A stretch of 36,094 nucleotides of DNA, taken from CAZCCC01 sp964535715 (GTDB taxonomy: Bacteria; Patescibacteriota; Patescibacteriia; Buchananbacterales; UBA6539). Location: NCBI GenBank assembly GCA_964535715.1, contig CAZHUO010000014.1, forward strand, positions 1 through 36,094, written 5' to 3'. Positions 1 to 6,536 of the stretch are shown here, piece by piece. The translations under genes and the position numbers were made by a program. The notes under the pieces are model-generated. The model was not told where the DNA came from. It saw only the letters and a list, made by a program, of their open reading frames with translations, and searched no databases. Every line of letters begins with the position of its first letter. Position 1 is the first letter of the stretch.

Positions 1-44
1 CCATTTCTCTATATAAAATGGGTCTATCCGATACTAAATTGTCC

Positions 45-132
45 TGGCGGAGAGGCAGGGATTCGAACCCTGGAGGACTTGCGCCCAAACGGTGTTCGAG
101 ACCGTCGCTTTAGACCACTCAGCCACCTCTCC
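45..132 (-). tRNA. tRNA-Ser (anticodon CGA)
   Basis: An 88-nt class II tRNA is encoded on the minus strand. The acceptor arms GGAGAGG (126-132) and CCTCTCC (49-55) pair perfectly, the discriminator is G and the 3' CCA is encoded (45-47). The T-arm contains GGTTCGAATCC. The anticodon loop CTCGAAC lies between ACGGT and ACCGT and gives anticodon CGA, which reads serine codon UCG. A long variable arm (GGGCGCAAGTCC) agrees with tRNA-Ser. It is transcribed divergently from galU. Confidence 0.95.
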
Positions 133-205
133 ATATTTGAATTTTTCTCATTAAAACAGTATTAAATTACCATATTCAGCTGATTTTTACAATTCTGCAA
201 TTTCT

Positions 206-214
206 TGTTATAAT
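206..214 (+). promoter_or_regulatory. Extended -10 promoter of galU
   Basis: TGTTATAAT is a perfect TATAAT (209-214) with the extended TGn element. There is no convincing -35 hexamer about 17 nt upstream. Transcription would begin near position 220, at the left edge of the inverted repeat in the galU leader. The same 9-mer precedes the pilin at 8745. Confidence 0.65.
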
Positions 215-215
215 T

Positions 216-302
216 AAACCGATGCTAATGATACGAATGTATACAAATGATACGAATACACATTAGCATTATTCGCATTTATTAGTAAATTAGCATCGGT
301 TT
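216..302 (+). promoter_or_regulatory. Structured galU 5' leader with a perfect 14-bp inverted repeat
   Basis: Arms 216-229 (AAACCGATGCTAAT) and 289-302 (ATTAGCATCGGTTT) are perfect reverse complements. The right arm ends exactly at the galU ATG (303). Inside the loop, CATTAGC (261-267) is also a perfect complement of GCTAATG (224-230), so two mutually exclusive hairpins can form from the same left arm. The interior also holds a direct repeat AATGATACGAAT (227-238 and 247-258). No Shine-Dalgarno motif is visible. A post-transcriptional switch is inferred. A protein operator made of the direct repeats is the alternative. Confidence 0.55.
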
Positions 303-1163
303 ATGAAAATACGCAAAGTCGTCATCCCCGTCGCCGGACTAGGCACCAGATTTTTACCGGTTACCAAAGCTCAGCCCAAAGAAATGCTGCCTGTGGTTGA
401 TAAGCCGATTATCCAATATATTGTTGAGGAAGCGGTTAGGGCGGGAATTACCGATGTTATTTTAGTCACCGGCTCAACCAAGCGGGCAATTGAAGATCAT
501 TTTGACCGAAACGAAATTTTGGAAGAGACCCTGAAAAAATCGGGTAAAATTAATTATTACAAGCAAATCAAAGAAGTAGCCGAAATGGCTAATTTTATTT
601 ATATCCGCCAAAAAGGGCCTTATGGCAACGGCACTCCTGTTTTAAACGCCAAAAAAATAATTGGCGACGAGCCGTTTGCCGTTGTTTGGGGCGATGATAT
701 CTGGCAGGGCAAAATTCCTCATATCAAGCAGCTGGCTGAAGTCTACGAAAAATATGGTGACCCGGTAATTACTGCAAGACAAACTGATAATGAGGGGACA
801 AAAAAATACGGCATTATAGAAGGAGTAAAAATTGAAAAAGACGTCTACCAAGTTAAATCACTGGTGGAAAAACCAGGACCGAAAGCCGCCAAAAGCCGGA
901 TTGCTTCTTTGGGCGGCTATATCCTTACTCCCGATATTTTCGAAGTTTTGGAAAAAACCAAAATCGGCAAAGGCAATGAGCTTTGGCTGGTTGATGCAAT
1001 TGCCAATCTGATGAAAAAACGCCCAATTTACGCAAAAATTATTGATGGAGAAATCTTTGATCTTGGATCAAAACTCGGCTGGCTGAAAGCCAACGTTGAA
1101 TTCGGTTTGAAAGACAGAGAAGTTGGCAAAAAATTCAAAAATTATTTAAAAAATAAAGTTTAG
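303..1163 (+). CDS. galU: UTP-glucose-1-phosphate uridylyltransferase
   Basis: This 286-aa cytoplasmic enzyme makes UDP-glucose from UTP and glucose-1-phosphate, a precursor for surface glycans. The N-terminal nucleotidyltransferase signature is intact: GLGTRFLPVTK at about residues 12-22, then PKEMLPVVDKP with the catalytic-type lysine at 26. WGDD, the metal-binding aspartate region, lies at about 129-132. EKPGP and the C-terminal YAKIIDGEIFDLGSKLGWLKA stretch are typical of bacterial GalU, and the length is normal for the family. The ATG at 303 is the only sensible start and sits directly after the inverted-repeat leader. A solute-binding protein follows after 16 nt, so the two are probably co-transcribed. 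Confidence 0.93.
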   Translation: MKIRKVVIPVAGLGTRFLPVTKAQPKEMLPVVDKPIIQYIVEEAVRAGITDVILVTGSTKRAIEDHFDRNEILEETLKKSGKINYYKQIKEVAEMANFIYIRQKGPYGNGTPVLNAKKIIGDEPFAVVWGDDIWQGKIPHIKQLAEVYEKYGDPVITARQTDNEGTKKYGIIEGVKIEKDVYQVKSLVEKPGPKAAKSRIASLGGYILTPDIFEVLEKTKIGKGNELWLVDAIANLMKKRPIYAKIIDGEIFDLGSKLGWLKANVEFGLKDREVGKKFKNYLKNKV

Positions 1164-1179
1164 GCCGAATTAAGACAAT

Positions 1180-2559
1180 ATGAATAAACTTTCTAACTTC
1201 AAAAAATTAATTTTTCTAACAACTGCCTTGATGATTATGACTACCGGCTTCCAATGCAAATTGGTTTCTAAGGCCGAGCAAGAGCTTTTAAAGCCGGTAG
1301 AATTAAGCTGGTGGGGAGTTATTGACAGCCAAGGAGCTTTTAACGACATTATCTTGTCCTATTCGGCTATTCACCCCCATATAAGAATAACTTACCGCGA
1401 GTTAAGGCCTGAAGAATTTGAAAAAGAATTAATTGACGCTTTAGCCGAAGACCGCGGGCCGGATATTTTTACATTAAATAATTCATTAATTAGAAAGCAC
1501 CTTTCAAAAATTGAGCCCTTGCCGGATTCGACAAAAATGGCCTATGAAATTACCCAAAAAAGCCTTGGCTTAAAAGAAGAAAAAATAATAGAAATCAGGG
1601 AAAATGAAAGCATTACTCCAAAACAATTAAAAAATAAATTTGTTGACGTGGTTTATGACGATGTAGTAATAGATCAAAAAATATTCGGACTGCCTTTAAG
1701 CGTAGACACCATGGTGCTTTTTTATAACCGGGATTTGTTGAATAATGCCGGCATTCCCCTGCCGCCGAATAATTGGCTGACAATACAAGAAAACATCAAA
1801 AGACTGACTTTTCAAAATAATGAGGGCAAGCTGGTAAATTCAGGAATTGCCATGGGTACCGGCAAAAATATCGAAAAAAGTGCTGATATACTGGCCTTAT
1901 TAATGATGCAAAATGGCGCCCAAATGACCGAAGGCAGAAGTGTAACTTTTCATCTTGTCCCATACGACTTTTCCAATAAAAACTATAACCCCGGGCCGGA
2001 AGCGATAAGATTTTATACTGATTTTGCCAATCCGGGAAAAGAAGTTTATACCTGGAATAGTGAATTTCCGAATTCAATTGACGCCTTTGCCCAAGGAAAA
2101 ACGGCAATGGTTTTCGGCTATAATTACCACATACCTTATTTGGAATTTATCCGCCAGGGAAAGCTTAATTACGGAATATCAAAAATGCCCCAAATCGAAG
2201 GCCGGCCGGAAATAAATTTAACTGATTACTGGGTTTACACCGTTTCAAAAAAAAGTAAAAATGTAAATGAGGCTTGGGATTTTATTCAATTTATGACAAC
2301 TCAGGAAAAAGAAGCGGAAAAATATCTTAACAAAAAATCGAAGCCGACAGCTTTAAGGTCGCTGATTGAAAATCAGCTTGAAAATGATGATTTGAAAATT
2401 TTTGCCGATCAGCTTCTAACGGCAAAAAACTGGTATTTTGGCAATAATCCGGATGCGATGAAAAACAGCTTTGCCGAAATGATTGATTCAATCAATAATG
2501 GAATGCCTGTAATTGATGCAATAAACATTGCCGTCCAAAAAATCCAACAAACATTATAA
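1180..2559 (+). CDS. Extracellular solute-binding protein, family 1-like
   Basis: A 459-aa exported protein resembling carbohydrate-type ABC transporter binding proteins (SBP_bac_1/SBP_bac_8 superfamily). A hydrophobic signal segment ends at Cys26 (TGFQC), which could be a non-canonical lipobox; the usual small residue at -1 is missing. The family pattern is visible: VELSWWGVIDSQGAFNDII near residue 41, GPDIFTLNN near 92, GLPLSVDTMVLFYNRDLL near 170, FAQGKTAMVFGYN near 303 and the C-terminal AWDFIQFMTTQ. No permease or ATPase gene lies in this window, so it is an orphan here. It follows galU by 16 nt and precedes the pilin array, so a role in cell-surface glycan or nutrient capture is possible but unproven. 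Confidence 0.8.
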   Translation: MNKLSNFKKLIFLTTALMIMTTGFQCKLVSKAEQELLKPVELSWWGVIDSQGAFNDIILSYSAIHPHIRITYRELRPEEFEKELIDALAEDRGPDIFTLNNSLIRKHLSKIEPLPDSTKMAYEITQKSLGLKEEKIIEIRENESITPKQLKNKFVDVVYDDVVIDQKIFGLPLSVDTMVLFYNRDLLNNAGIPLPPNNWLTIQENIKRLTFQNNEGKLVNSGIAMGTGKNIEKSADILALLMMQNGAQMTEGRSVTFHLVPYDFSNKNYNPGPEAIRFYTDFANPGKEVYTWNSEFPNSIDAFAQGKTAMVFGYNYHIPYLEFIRQGKLNYGISKMPQIEGRPEINLTDYWVYTVSKKSKNVNEAWDFIQFMTTQEKEAEKYLNKKSKPTALRSLIENQLENDDLKIFADQLLTAKNWYFGNNPDAMKNSFAEMIDSINNGMPVIDAINIAVQKIQQTL

Positions 2560-2562
2560 CTT

Positions 2563-2628
2563 ACAGCTTTAAGCTGTCAGCTTATCCCGACGGCAGTCGG
2601 GATCCCGATTTCAATCGGGATAGCTTTT
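2563..2628 (+). terminator. Hairpin cluster between the binding protein and the first pilin
   Basis: There is a small hairpin ACAGCTTTAAGCTGT (2563-2577). It is followed by the paired segments TATCCCGA (2583-2590) and TCGGGATA (2615-2622), which enclose further copies of TCGGGAT/ATCCCGA, and then CTTTT. Several alternative pairings are possible. It could attenuate transcription into pilin 1, or it may only be a dispersed palindromic repeat. Confidence 0.5.
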
Positions 2629-2633
2629 AACCT

Positions 2634-3104
2634 ATGCTAAAAAAAATAAAAATCACTTTGTTTATTCTAATAATTTCTTCTTTTTTCTTTTCTTTTGCGT
2701 TGCCGATTTTTGCTGCCGGCGTGGTAGAAACAATCATCAACCGTCCGCTGATTCCGGAGAGCTGCACCGGAGCTGCTGATCCCGATGTAAATACTTGCGG
2801 TCTGACTCAAATGCTTGAAGTGGTTATTAATGTTGCGGCATTAATTGTGGCAATGACCGGCAGTGCCGCGCTTTTAATGTTTATAATCGGCGGCTTAATG
2901 CTGATAATCTCAGCCGGAAGCCAGGAAAAAGTCCAGCAGGGAAAAAATATCATCCAGGCGGCAGCGATCGGAATTGTTTTAGTCTTAGGCTCTTGGGTAA
3001 TAATAAATGTCATAATTTTAGCTTTAACCAAGGGAGAAGTCGGCAGTAAAGCTTTAATCTTTGGCAGCCAGCCGGCTTTTGAAGAACCAAAAATAAGTAA
3101 TTAG
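2634..3104 (+). CDS. T4SS pilin-like protein, divergent copy 1 (Cys-containing)
   Basis: A 156-aa member of the array family (VirB2/TrbC-like, Pfam T4SS_pilin type). It has a signal peptide with likely cleavage after IFAA (about residue 28), an extracytoplasmic N-terminal region and two transmembrane helices (about 63-94 and 108-132). The short polar loop between them, SAGSQEKVQQGKNII, matches the family loop. It differs from the other copies in lacking the loop tryptophan, in carrying Cys44 and Cys55 in the mature N-terminal region (a possible disulfide) and in having a longer C-terminal tail. It is separated from the other pilins by a 490-bp non-coding element. It may be a specialised tip, base or minor subunit. 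Confidence 0.8.
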   Translation: MLKKIKITLFILIISSFFFSFALPIFAAGVVETIINRPLIPESCTGAADPDVNTCGLTQMLEVVINVAALIVAMTGSAALLMFIIGGLMLIISAGSQEKVQQGKNIIQAAAIGIVLVLGSWVIINVIILALTKGEVGSKALIFGSQPAFEEPKISN

Positions 3105-3408
3105 AATAAAGGGTATTAAACCGCGCAAGTCCCGCTTTATAATTAAATATGAATAAGACGAGAGCGCTTTCGGGTATTGACCCATTGATGGCTTCCTCGC
3201 GACGATACGATTTATAAGCTAAGGCCTTGTGCTGTAGCGGTTTAACTAGATTTCACACCTATTTTACCGATCACTGTTTAGGTTAAATAATTTATTTTAT
3301 ACTGTAGAAAAAATTAATCTTGAAAATGATTGATGAGTAAAATAGGTGCGGGAATCTCGCCCTACGCCACTGTCGATCGAGATCGACGTGGCTTACGTCG
3401 CCAATAAA
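3105..3408. repeat. Non-coding element, long copy (related to 35694-35848)
   Basis: This gene-free stretch starts immediately after the stop codon of the first pilin. It shares AATAAAGGGTATT at its left edge (3105-3117), a middle block around GAGCGCT..GGGTATT..ACCC..GATGGCT-CCTC (3161-3198) and CTTACGTCGCCAATAAA at its right edge (3392-3408) with a shorter copy at 35.7 kb. Internal pairing is extensive: GGGT/ACCC (3172-3183), a perfect 12-bp pair CACCTATTTTAC (3256-3267) with GTAAAATAGGTG (3337-3348), and CGATC/GATCG and CGACGT/ACGTCG near the right end. No ORF of note lies inside. It could be a structured RNA or a small non-autonomous mobile element. The remaining bases to 3507 are AT-rich with no other feature seen. 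Confidence 0.6.
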
Positions 3409-3507
3409 GCATTATATAATTTTAAATTAGTTTTCATATTTTAAAATATCACAAATCGCTTAAAAAATTCATTATTTTGCTAAATTCAAATCAAATTTCT
3501 TTCAAAA

Positions 3508-3537
3508 TTGACATAAGTTAAAGAAATTTATTATAAT
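3508..3537 (+). promoter_or_regulatory. Consensus sigma-70-type promoter of the major pilin genes
   Basis: TTGACA (3508-3513) and TATAAT (3532-3537) are separated by 18 nt, both perfect consensus hexamers. Transcription would start near 3544, about 54 nt before the ATG at 3598. It is one of the strongest-looking promoters in the window. Confidence 0.75.
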
Positions 3538-3597
3538 TAAACTATAATTTAATATAAAAATACTAATTTTGACTAATTTAAGAAAGGGGGTGAAAAA

Positions 3598-3963
3598 ATG
3601 AAAAAAATCACAACTTTGACAATTTTTGCAACAATTTTTGCCCTAACTGCAATGCCAGTACTAGCCATGGATAGATTTGGACTAAATTACGGCACTTACA
3701 CCGGATTAGGAACAAAAGATCTTCGTGAAGGAATTATGTCCATAGTCCAAGTAATGTTCGGCTTTTTAGGCGTTTTGGCAGTCATTATCATTTTATGGGG
3801 CGGTTTCCGCTGGCTTACTTCAGGCGGTTCTGAAGATAAAATCGGCGAAGCTAAAAAGATTATTTCCGCCGGCGTTATCGGCTTAGTGGTAATCTTTATT
3901 TCCTACGCAATCGCTTCGTTTGTCATTACACAATTAATAACAGCAACAGGCGCTACTCCTTAA
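3598..3963 (+). CDS. T4SS pilin-like protein 2 (major-type)
   Basis: A 121-aa pilin-like protein. Its signal peptide probably ends at PVLA (residues 20-23), leaving a mature chain of just under 100 residues. The mature part begins with DRFGLNYGTYTGLGTKDL and is followed by two hydrophobic helices (about 46-68 and 90-115). These flank the family loop GGFRWLTSGGSEDKIGEAKK. The architecture matches VirB2/TrbC-like pilins, in which the loop faces the cytoplasm before extraction into a fibre. A near-perfect Shine-Dalgarno AAAGGGGGTG lies 7 nt before the ATG, and a consensus promoter precedes it. It is nearly the same protein as the next two copies, so this trio probably supplies the bulk subunit. 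Identity as a fibre subunit is family-based inference. Confidence 0.88.
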   Translation: MKKITTLTIFATIFALTAMPVLAMDRFGLNYGTYTGLGTKDLREGIMSIVQVMFGFLGVLAVIIILWGGFRWLTSGGSEDKIGEAKKIISAGVIGLVVIFISYAIASFVITQLITATGATP

Positions 3964-4008
3964 TAAAATAAATATCTTGATTAAAACATATTGAAAGGAG
4001 GTGAAAAA

Positions 4009-4377
4009 ATGAAAAAAATTACAACTTTAACAATTTTTGCAACAATTTTTGTCCTAACTGCAATGCCAGTACTAGCCATGGATAAATTTGGACTAAATTA
4101 CGGCACTTACACCGGATTAGGAACAAAAGATTTGCGTCTAGGCATAATGACGATAGTTAATGTAATGTTTGGTTTTTTGGGTATTTTGGCAATCGTTATT
4201 ATTTTATGGGGCGGTTTCCGCTGGCTTACTTCAGGCGGTTCTGAAGAAAAAATCGGCGAAGCTAAAAAGATTATTTCCGCCGGCGTTATCGGATTGGTCA
4301 TTATCTTTATTTCCTACGCAATCGCTTCGTTTGTCATTACACAATTAATCAGTGCAACAGGCGCTACTACTGCTTAA
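4009..4377 (+). CDS. T4SS pilin-like protein 3 (major-type)
   Basis: A 122-aa pilin, almost identical to the preceding copy. The true start is ATG 4009; an upstream in-frame TTG (3991) would place the Shine-Dalgarno AAAGGAGGTG inside the coding sequence. Signal peptide cleavage probably follows PVLA. The mature chain has two hydrophobic helices around the loop GGFRWLTSGGSEEKIGEAKK. From 4201 through its stop to 4382 the DNA is identical over 182 bp to the 3' part of the next copy (4627-4808), while the 5' parts differ. That pattern suggests gene conversion or very recent duplication. The 45-nt spacer upstream resembles the one before copy 4. Confidence 0.88.
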   Translation: MKKITTLTIFATIFVLTAMPVLAMDKFGLNYGTYTGLGTKDLRLGIMTIVNVMFGFLGILAIVIILWGGFRWLTSGGSEEKIGEAKKIISAGVIGLVIIFISYAIASFVITQLISATGATTA

Positions 4378-4422
4378 TAAAATAAATACATTGGTAAAAA
4401 TATAGTGAAAGGGGGTGAAAAA

Positions 4423-4803
4423 ATGAAAAAAATTACAACTTTAACAATTTTTGCTGCAATTTTTGCTTTAACTGTAATGCCGGCACTAGCGGCATCAAAT
4501 GGGACATTAAATATCGGGCTTGATTACGGCACTTACACCGGATTAGGAACAAAAGATTTGCGTCAAGGCATAATGACGATAGTTAATGTAATGCTCGGCT
4601 TTTTGGGCATTTTGGCAATCGTTATCATTTTATGGGGCGGTTTCCGCTGGCTTACTTCAGGCGGTTCTGAAGAAAAAATCGGCGAAGCTAAAAAGATTAT
4701 TTCCGCCGGCGTTATCGGATTGGTCATTATCTTTATTTCCTACGCAATCGCTTCGTTTGTCATTACACAATTAATCAGTGCAACAGGCGCTACTACTGCT
4801 TAA
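4423..4803 (+). CDS. T4SS pilin-like protein 4 (major-type)
   Basis: A 126-aa pilin starting at ATG 4423, with Shine-Dalgarno AAAGGGGGTG 7 nt upstream; the in-frame TTG at 4405 is rejected because it precedes that site. Its signal peptide ends at about PALA. Its mature N-terminus carries an extra short segment (ASNGTLNIG) compared with the two preceding copies. The GLDYGTYTGLGTKDLRQGI region, loop and second helix are otherwise the same. The last 182 bp including the stop are identical to copy 3. It is followed by two hairpins (4824-4874) that may reduce read-through into the weaker downstream pilin genes. Confidence 0.88.
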   Translation: MKKITTLTIFAAIFALTVMPALAASNGTLNIGLDYGTYTGLGTKDLRQGIMTIVNVMLGFLGILAIVIILWGGFRWLTSGGSEEKIGEAKKIISAGVIGLVIIFISYAIASFVITQLISATGATTA

Positions 4804-4823
4804 TAAAACAACTCTAAATATAC

Positions 4824-4874
4824 GAGGGGCTAAACCCCCTCTGGCCATTAATTAAAAAAAATAATTAATGACCA
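4824..4874 (+). terminator. Two hairpins between pilins 4 and 5 (candidate attenuator)
   Basis: GAGGGG (4824-4829) pairs with CCCCTC (4836-4841). TGGCCATTAATTA (4842-4854) pairs with TAATTAATGACCA (4862-4874) with one mismatch. There is no long T-run directly after the second stem, so full termination is doubtful. A partial attenuator or an mRNA 3'-end stabiliser would let the upstream major pilins accumulate over the downstream copies. Confidence 0.5.
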
Positions 4875-4901
4875 GATAGGGTTTTACTCATAAAAAATTA
4901 A

Positions 4902-5300
4902 ATGAAACTTTTTTCAAAAAAAATTATAACCGGCATGATGATTTGTTGTTGTGCTTTTTTATTGTTGTTTCAAACTGTTTTAGCCCAAGATTCTAAAATC
5001 AAAGAGGGACTAAGTGTCACTGCCGGGCAGGCAGGAATTTCAACAGATAAAACCGGCTCTGATTTACCGGCGGTAATGGGACGGGCGATTAATAACCTTT
5101 TTGGCATTTTAGGCGTAGTATTTTTGACCGTTGTATTAATTGGCGGCTTTCAGTGGATGACTGCCGGCGGCAATGAAGAAAAAGTCGGCAAAGCAAAAGC
5201 CTGGGTAATTAACGGCATTAACGGCATGATTGTGGTATTTTTAGCTTACGTTTTAGTTTTTACAATATTAGCTGCCTTAAACTCGGCAGTCGGCGGATAA
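4902..5300 (+). CDS. T4SS pilin-like protein 5
   Basis: A 132-aa member of the array. Its hydrophobic signal (with a CCC run at about 15-17) ends near TVLA (about residue 28). The mature N-terminal region is DSKIKEGLSVTAGQAGI-like, followed by two helices separated by the family loop GGFQWMTAGGNEEKVGKAKAW. It has no strong Shine-Dalgarno. Its TAA is followed directly by the ATG of the next pilin (5301), so the downstream copies are probably translated as a coupled string. Sequence outside the loop is much more divergent than in copies 2-4, so it is likely a minor or specialised subunit. Confidence 0.85.
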   Translation: MKLFSKKIITGMMICCCAFLLLFQTVLAQDSKIKEGLSVTAGQAGISTDKTGSDLPAVMGRAINNLFGILGVVFLTVVLIGGFQWMTAGGNEEKVGKAKAWVINGINGMIVVFLAYVLVFTILAALNSAVGG

Positions 5301-5711
5301 ATGGATATTATTAAAAAAAATCTTAAGCTAATTATATTTATTTTGGTTTTAAGTTTTTTGTTTTCCCAAGCTGCATACGCAAGCACTTTTTCAGAAATAA
5401 TGAAGGGTTTTGGTTCAACCGGGAAAGAAGCCGGCTACCCTCAGGGAAGCGATGGCACACCTCAAAAAACTTTTGCCCAATCATGGGCAATTTATATAAA
5501 CGGCATGGTTGTGATAATGAGTGCGCTGTTTATGATAATAATAATTTATAGCGGTTTTCTGTGGATGACGGCTCGCGGAAATGAAGAACAGGTAACCAGG
5601 GCAAAAACCTGGATTATCCAGGCGATAATCGGTTTGGCAATAATAATTGCCGCCCGCCTGATTGTTGAACTTGCGCTTTCCTACCTGGGAAAAACGATTT
5701 ATTCCTCATAA
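5301..5711 (+). CDS. T4SS pilin-like protein 6
   Basis: A 136-aa array member with zero intergenic distance to the upstream pilin. The signal peptide ends at about AAYA (residue 27). The mature part begins STFSEIMKGFGSTGKEAGY. Helix 1 precedes the loop SGFLWMTARGNEEQVTRAKTW, and helix 2 is followed by SYLGKTIYSS. The arginine in the loop (TARGN) is shared only with the next copy, so these two form a subgroup. Confidence 0.85.
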   Translation: MDIIKKNLKLIIFILVLSFLFSQAAYASTFSEIMKGFGSTGKEAGYPQGSDGTPQKTFAQSWAIYINGMVVIMSALFMIIIIYSGFLWMTARGNEEQVTRAKTWIIQAIIGLAIIIAARLIVELALSYLGKTIYSS

Positions 5712-5713
5712 TA

Positions 5714-6109
5714 ATGCTGAAAAAAATAAACAAAATCTTGATCATTTCGATATTGCTGGTTTTGGTAATAAATATAACATTTGTTTATGCCGCTGATTCA
5801 ATCGGCAAAAAAATAACCGGCGGAGCAAAAGCGGCAGTCAATGAAGCCTACGGCACAAATGTAAAAGACCAAATGCTTGGCAATTCTCTAATTTCGATAA
5901 TTAATTTTCTTTTAGCCTTCATTGCGGTTTTATTCTTCTTGGGTCTTATTTATGCCGGCTATTTATGGATGACGGCACGCGGAAATGATGAACAAATCGA
6001 CCGGGCAAAAAAAATCACCAGAGAAATTGTCATCGGCTTGATTATAATTTTTTTATCAAGAATCCTGACTGAATTTATTCTTAACCAAGTCGGAAAAGCC
6101 ATCGGATAA
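5714..6109 (+). CDS. T4SS pilin-like protein 7
   Basis: A 131-aa pilin-like protein beginning 2 nt after the previous stop. Signal cleavage is likely after FVYA (about residue 26). The mature segment ADSIGKKITGGAKAAVNEAYG is alanine/glycine rich. The loop AGYLWMTARGNDEQIDRAKK sits between two hydrophobic helices, and the C-terminus is short (NQVGKAIG). It groups with copy 6 by the ARGN loop. Confidence 0.85.
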   Translation: MLKKINKILIISILLVLVINITFVYAADSIGKKITGGAKAAVNEAYGTNVKDQMLGNSLISIINFLLAFIAVLFFLGLIYAGYLWMTARGNDEQIDRAKKITREIVIGLIIIFLSRILTEFILNQVGKAIG

Positions 6110-6112
6110 ACT

Positions 6113-6526
6113 ATGAAAAAAATAAATACTAAAAAAATAATCAGTACCTTAATCGCTTTGAGTTTTTTTTCAACGCTTCTTTTAATTACGCTCTCCCCTT
6201 TTAATAATGTTTTTGCGGCGAATATCACCGAATCAATGACCAATCAAATAAAAGATTTTGATCTGCCAAGCGGAGGAGGCGACCCGGAAGGCAAAGCCTT
6301 GGGGATTGTCGGAAAATTAATTAACGCTTTTTTAAGCTTATTTGGGGTCATTTTTTTAATTTTAGTAATATACGGCGGATATAAATGGATGCTTGCTTCA
6401 GGCCGCGATGAAGAAATAAACAGCGCAAAGGACATTATCAAGGCGGCAATAATCGGCTTAATCATCGTAATGATGTCTTATGCAATCACTTACTTTGTAG
6501 TCTCTCGCCTGCAAGGTTCGATTTAA
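6113..6526 (+). CDS. T4SS pilin-like protein 8
   Basis: A 137-aa array member, 3 nt downstream of copy 7. Its signal peptide is long (cleavage near VFAA, about residue 35). The mature N-terminal part has a glycine/proline stretch (LPSGGGDPEGK) before helix 1. The loop is GGYKWMLASGRDEEINSAKD: MLAS replaces the common MTA and GRD replaces GND. It is clearly homologous but one of the more divergent loops. Confidence 0.84.
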   Translation: MKKINTKKIISTLIALSFFSTLLLITLSPFNNVFAANITESMTNQIKDFDLPSGGGDPEGKALGIVGKLINAFLSLFGVIFLILVIYGGYKWMLASGRDEEINSAKDIIKAAIIGLIIVMMSYAITYFVVSRLQGSI

Positions 6527-6536
6527 TAAATTATTT

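Noticed and set aside
3105..3408. tmRNA, RNase P RNA or SRP RNA
   Set aside because: No tRNA-like ends, no GGTTCGA T-arm, no RNase P P4 core and no SRP GGAAG motif are seen.
3991..4008. Upstream TTG starts for pilins 3 and 4 (3991 and 4405)
   Set aside because: They would turn the Shine-Dalgarno sequence into coding sequence and add MKGGEK before a normal signal peptide. The ATGs at 4009 and 4423 match copy 2.
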